From contig CAYJBH010000070.1 of assembly GCA_964368625.1 (NCBI GenBank), positions 1-5,350 on the forward strand: a DNA stretch of 5,350 bases. The letters run 5' to 3'. Position 1 is the stretch's first letter, and every line of letters starts with the position of its first letter. This DNA comes from CAYJBH01 sp964368625 (GTDB lineage Bacteria > Bacillota > Clostridia > Oscillospirales > Ruminococcaceae). Positions 5,346 to 5,350 of this stretch are shown piece after piece. A program made the position numbers and the translations under genes. The notes beneath the pieces are model-generated. The model did not search any database and was not told the origin of the DNA. It saw only the letters and a program-made list of their open reading frames with translations.

Positions 5346-5350
5346 GTTGG

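Overview
The window looks like chromosomal DNA of a Firmicute, most likely a motile member of the Clostridia. The signs are strong AGGAGG-type ribosome binding sites, a TTG start, a DUF1540 cysteine-rich miniprotein (a family typical of Clostridia), a sigma-28/SigD-type promoter, and GGGGCGACC/GGTCGCCC-type intergenic hairpins. There is no phage, insertion sequence, CRISPR array, tRNA or rRNA. I do not see a convincing new multi-gene system. The most unusual items are a sigma-28-promoted coiled-coil protein of unknown function and a 36-bp perfect palindrome on the promoter of the sugar operon.

Layout. Positions 1-41 may be the last codons of a plus-strand gene cut by the window edge. Positions 42-371 are non-coding, with two short hairpin repeats and a strong inverted repeat that probably acts as a terminator between converging units. 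Positions 372-1169 (minus) encode a 265-aa, highly charged coiled-coil protein, preceded by a sigma-28-like promoter at about 1218-1245. Positions 1318-1479 (minus) encode a 53-aa DUF1540 protein with its own ribosome binding site and its own terminator (1265-1303). That terminator separates it from the coiled-coil gene, so the two minus-strand genes are probably separate transcription units.

Divergent from these, positions 1631-5287 form a compact plus-strand operon. It has a near-consensus sigma-A promoter (TTGACA-N17-TATTAT) and a 36-bp perfect palindrome over the transcription start with a LacI-family operator core. The genes are a LacI-family repressor (1705-2697, TTG start), a xylulokinase-like FGGY sugar kinase (2726-4222) and a zinc-dependent medium-chain dehydrogenase closely resembling galactitol-1-phosphate 5-dehydrogenase (4238-5287). 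Gaps of 28 and 15 bp support cotranscription.

How the genes could work together (inference): the repressor binds the palindrome and shuts off its own gene and the two enzymes until a sugar or sugar-phosphate ligand appears. The dehydrogenase oxidises a polyol to a ketose and the kinase phosphorylates a ketose, giving a small polyol or rare-sugar catabolic module. The exact substrate cannot be read from the sequence, and no transporter is present in the window.
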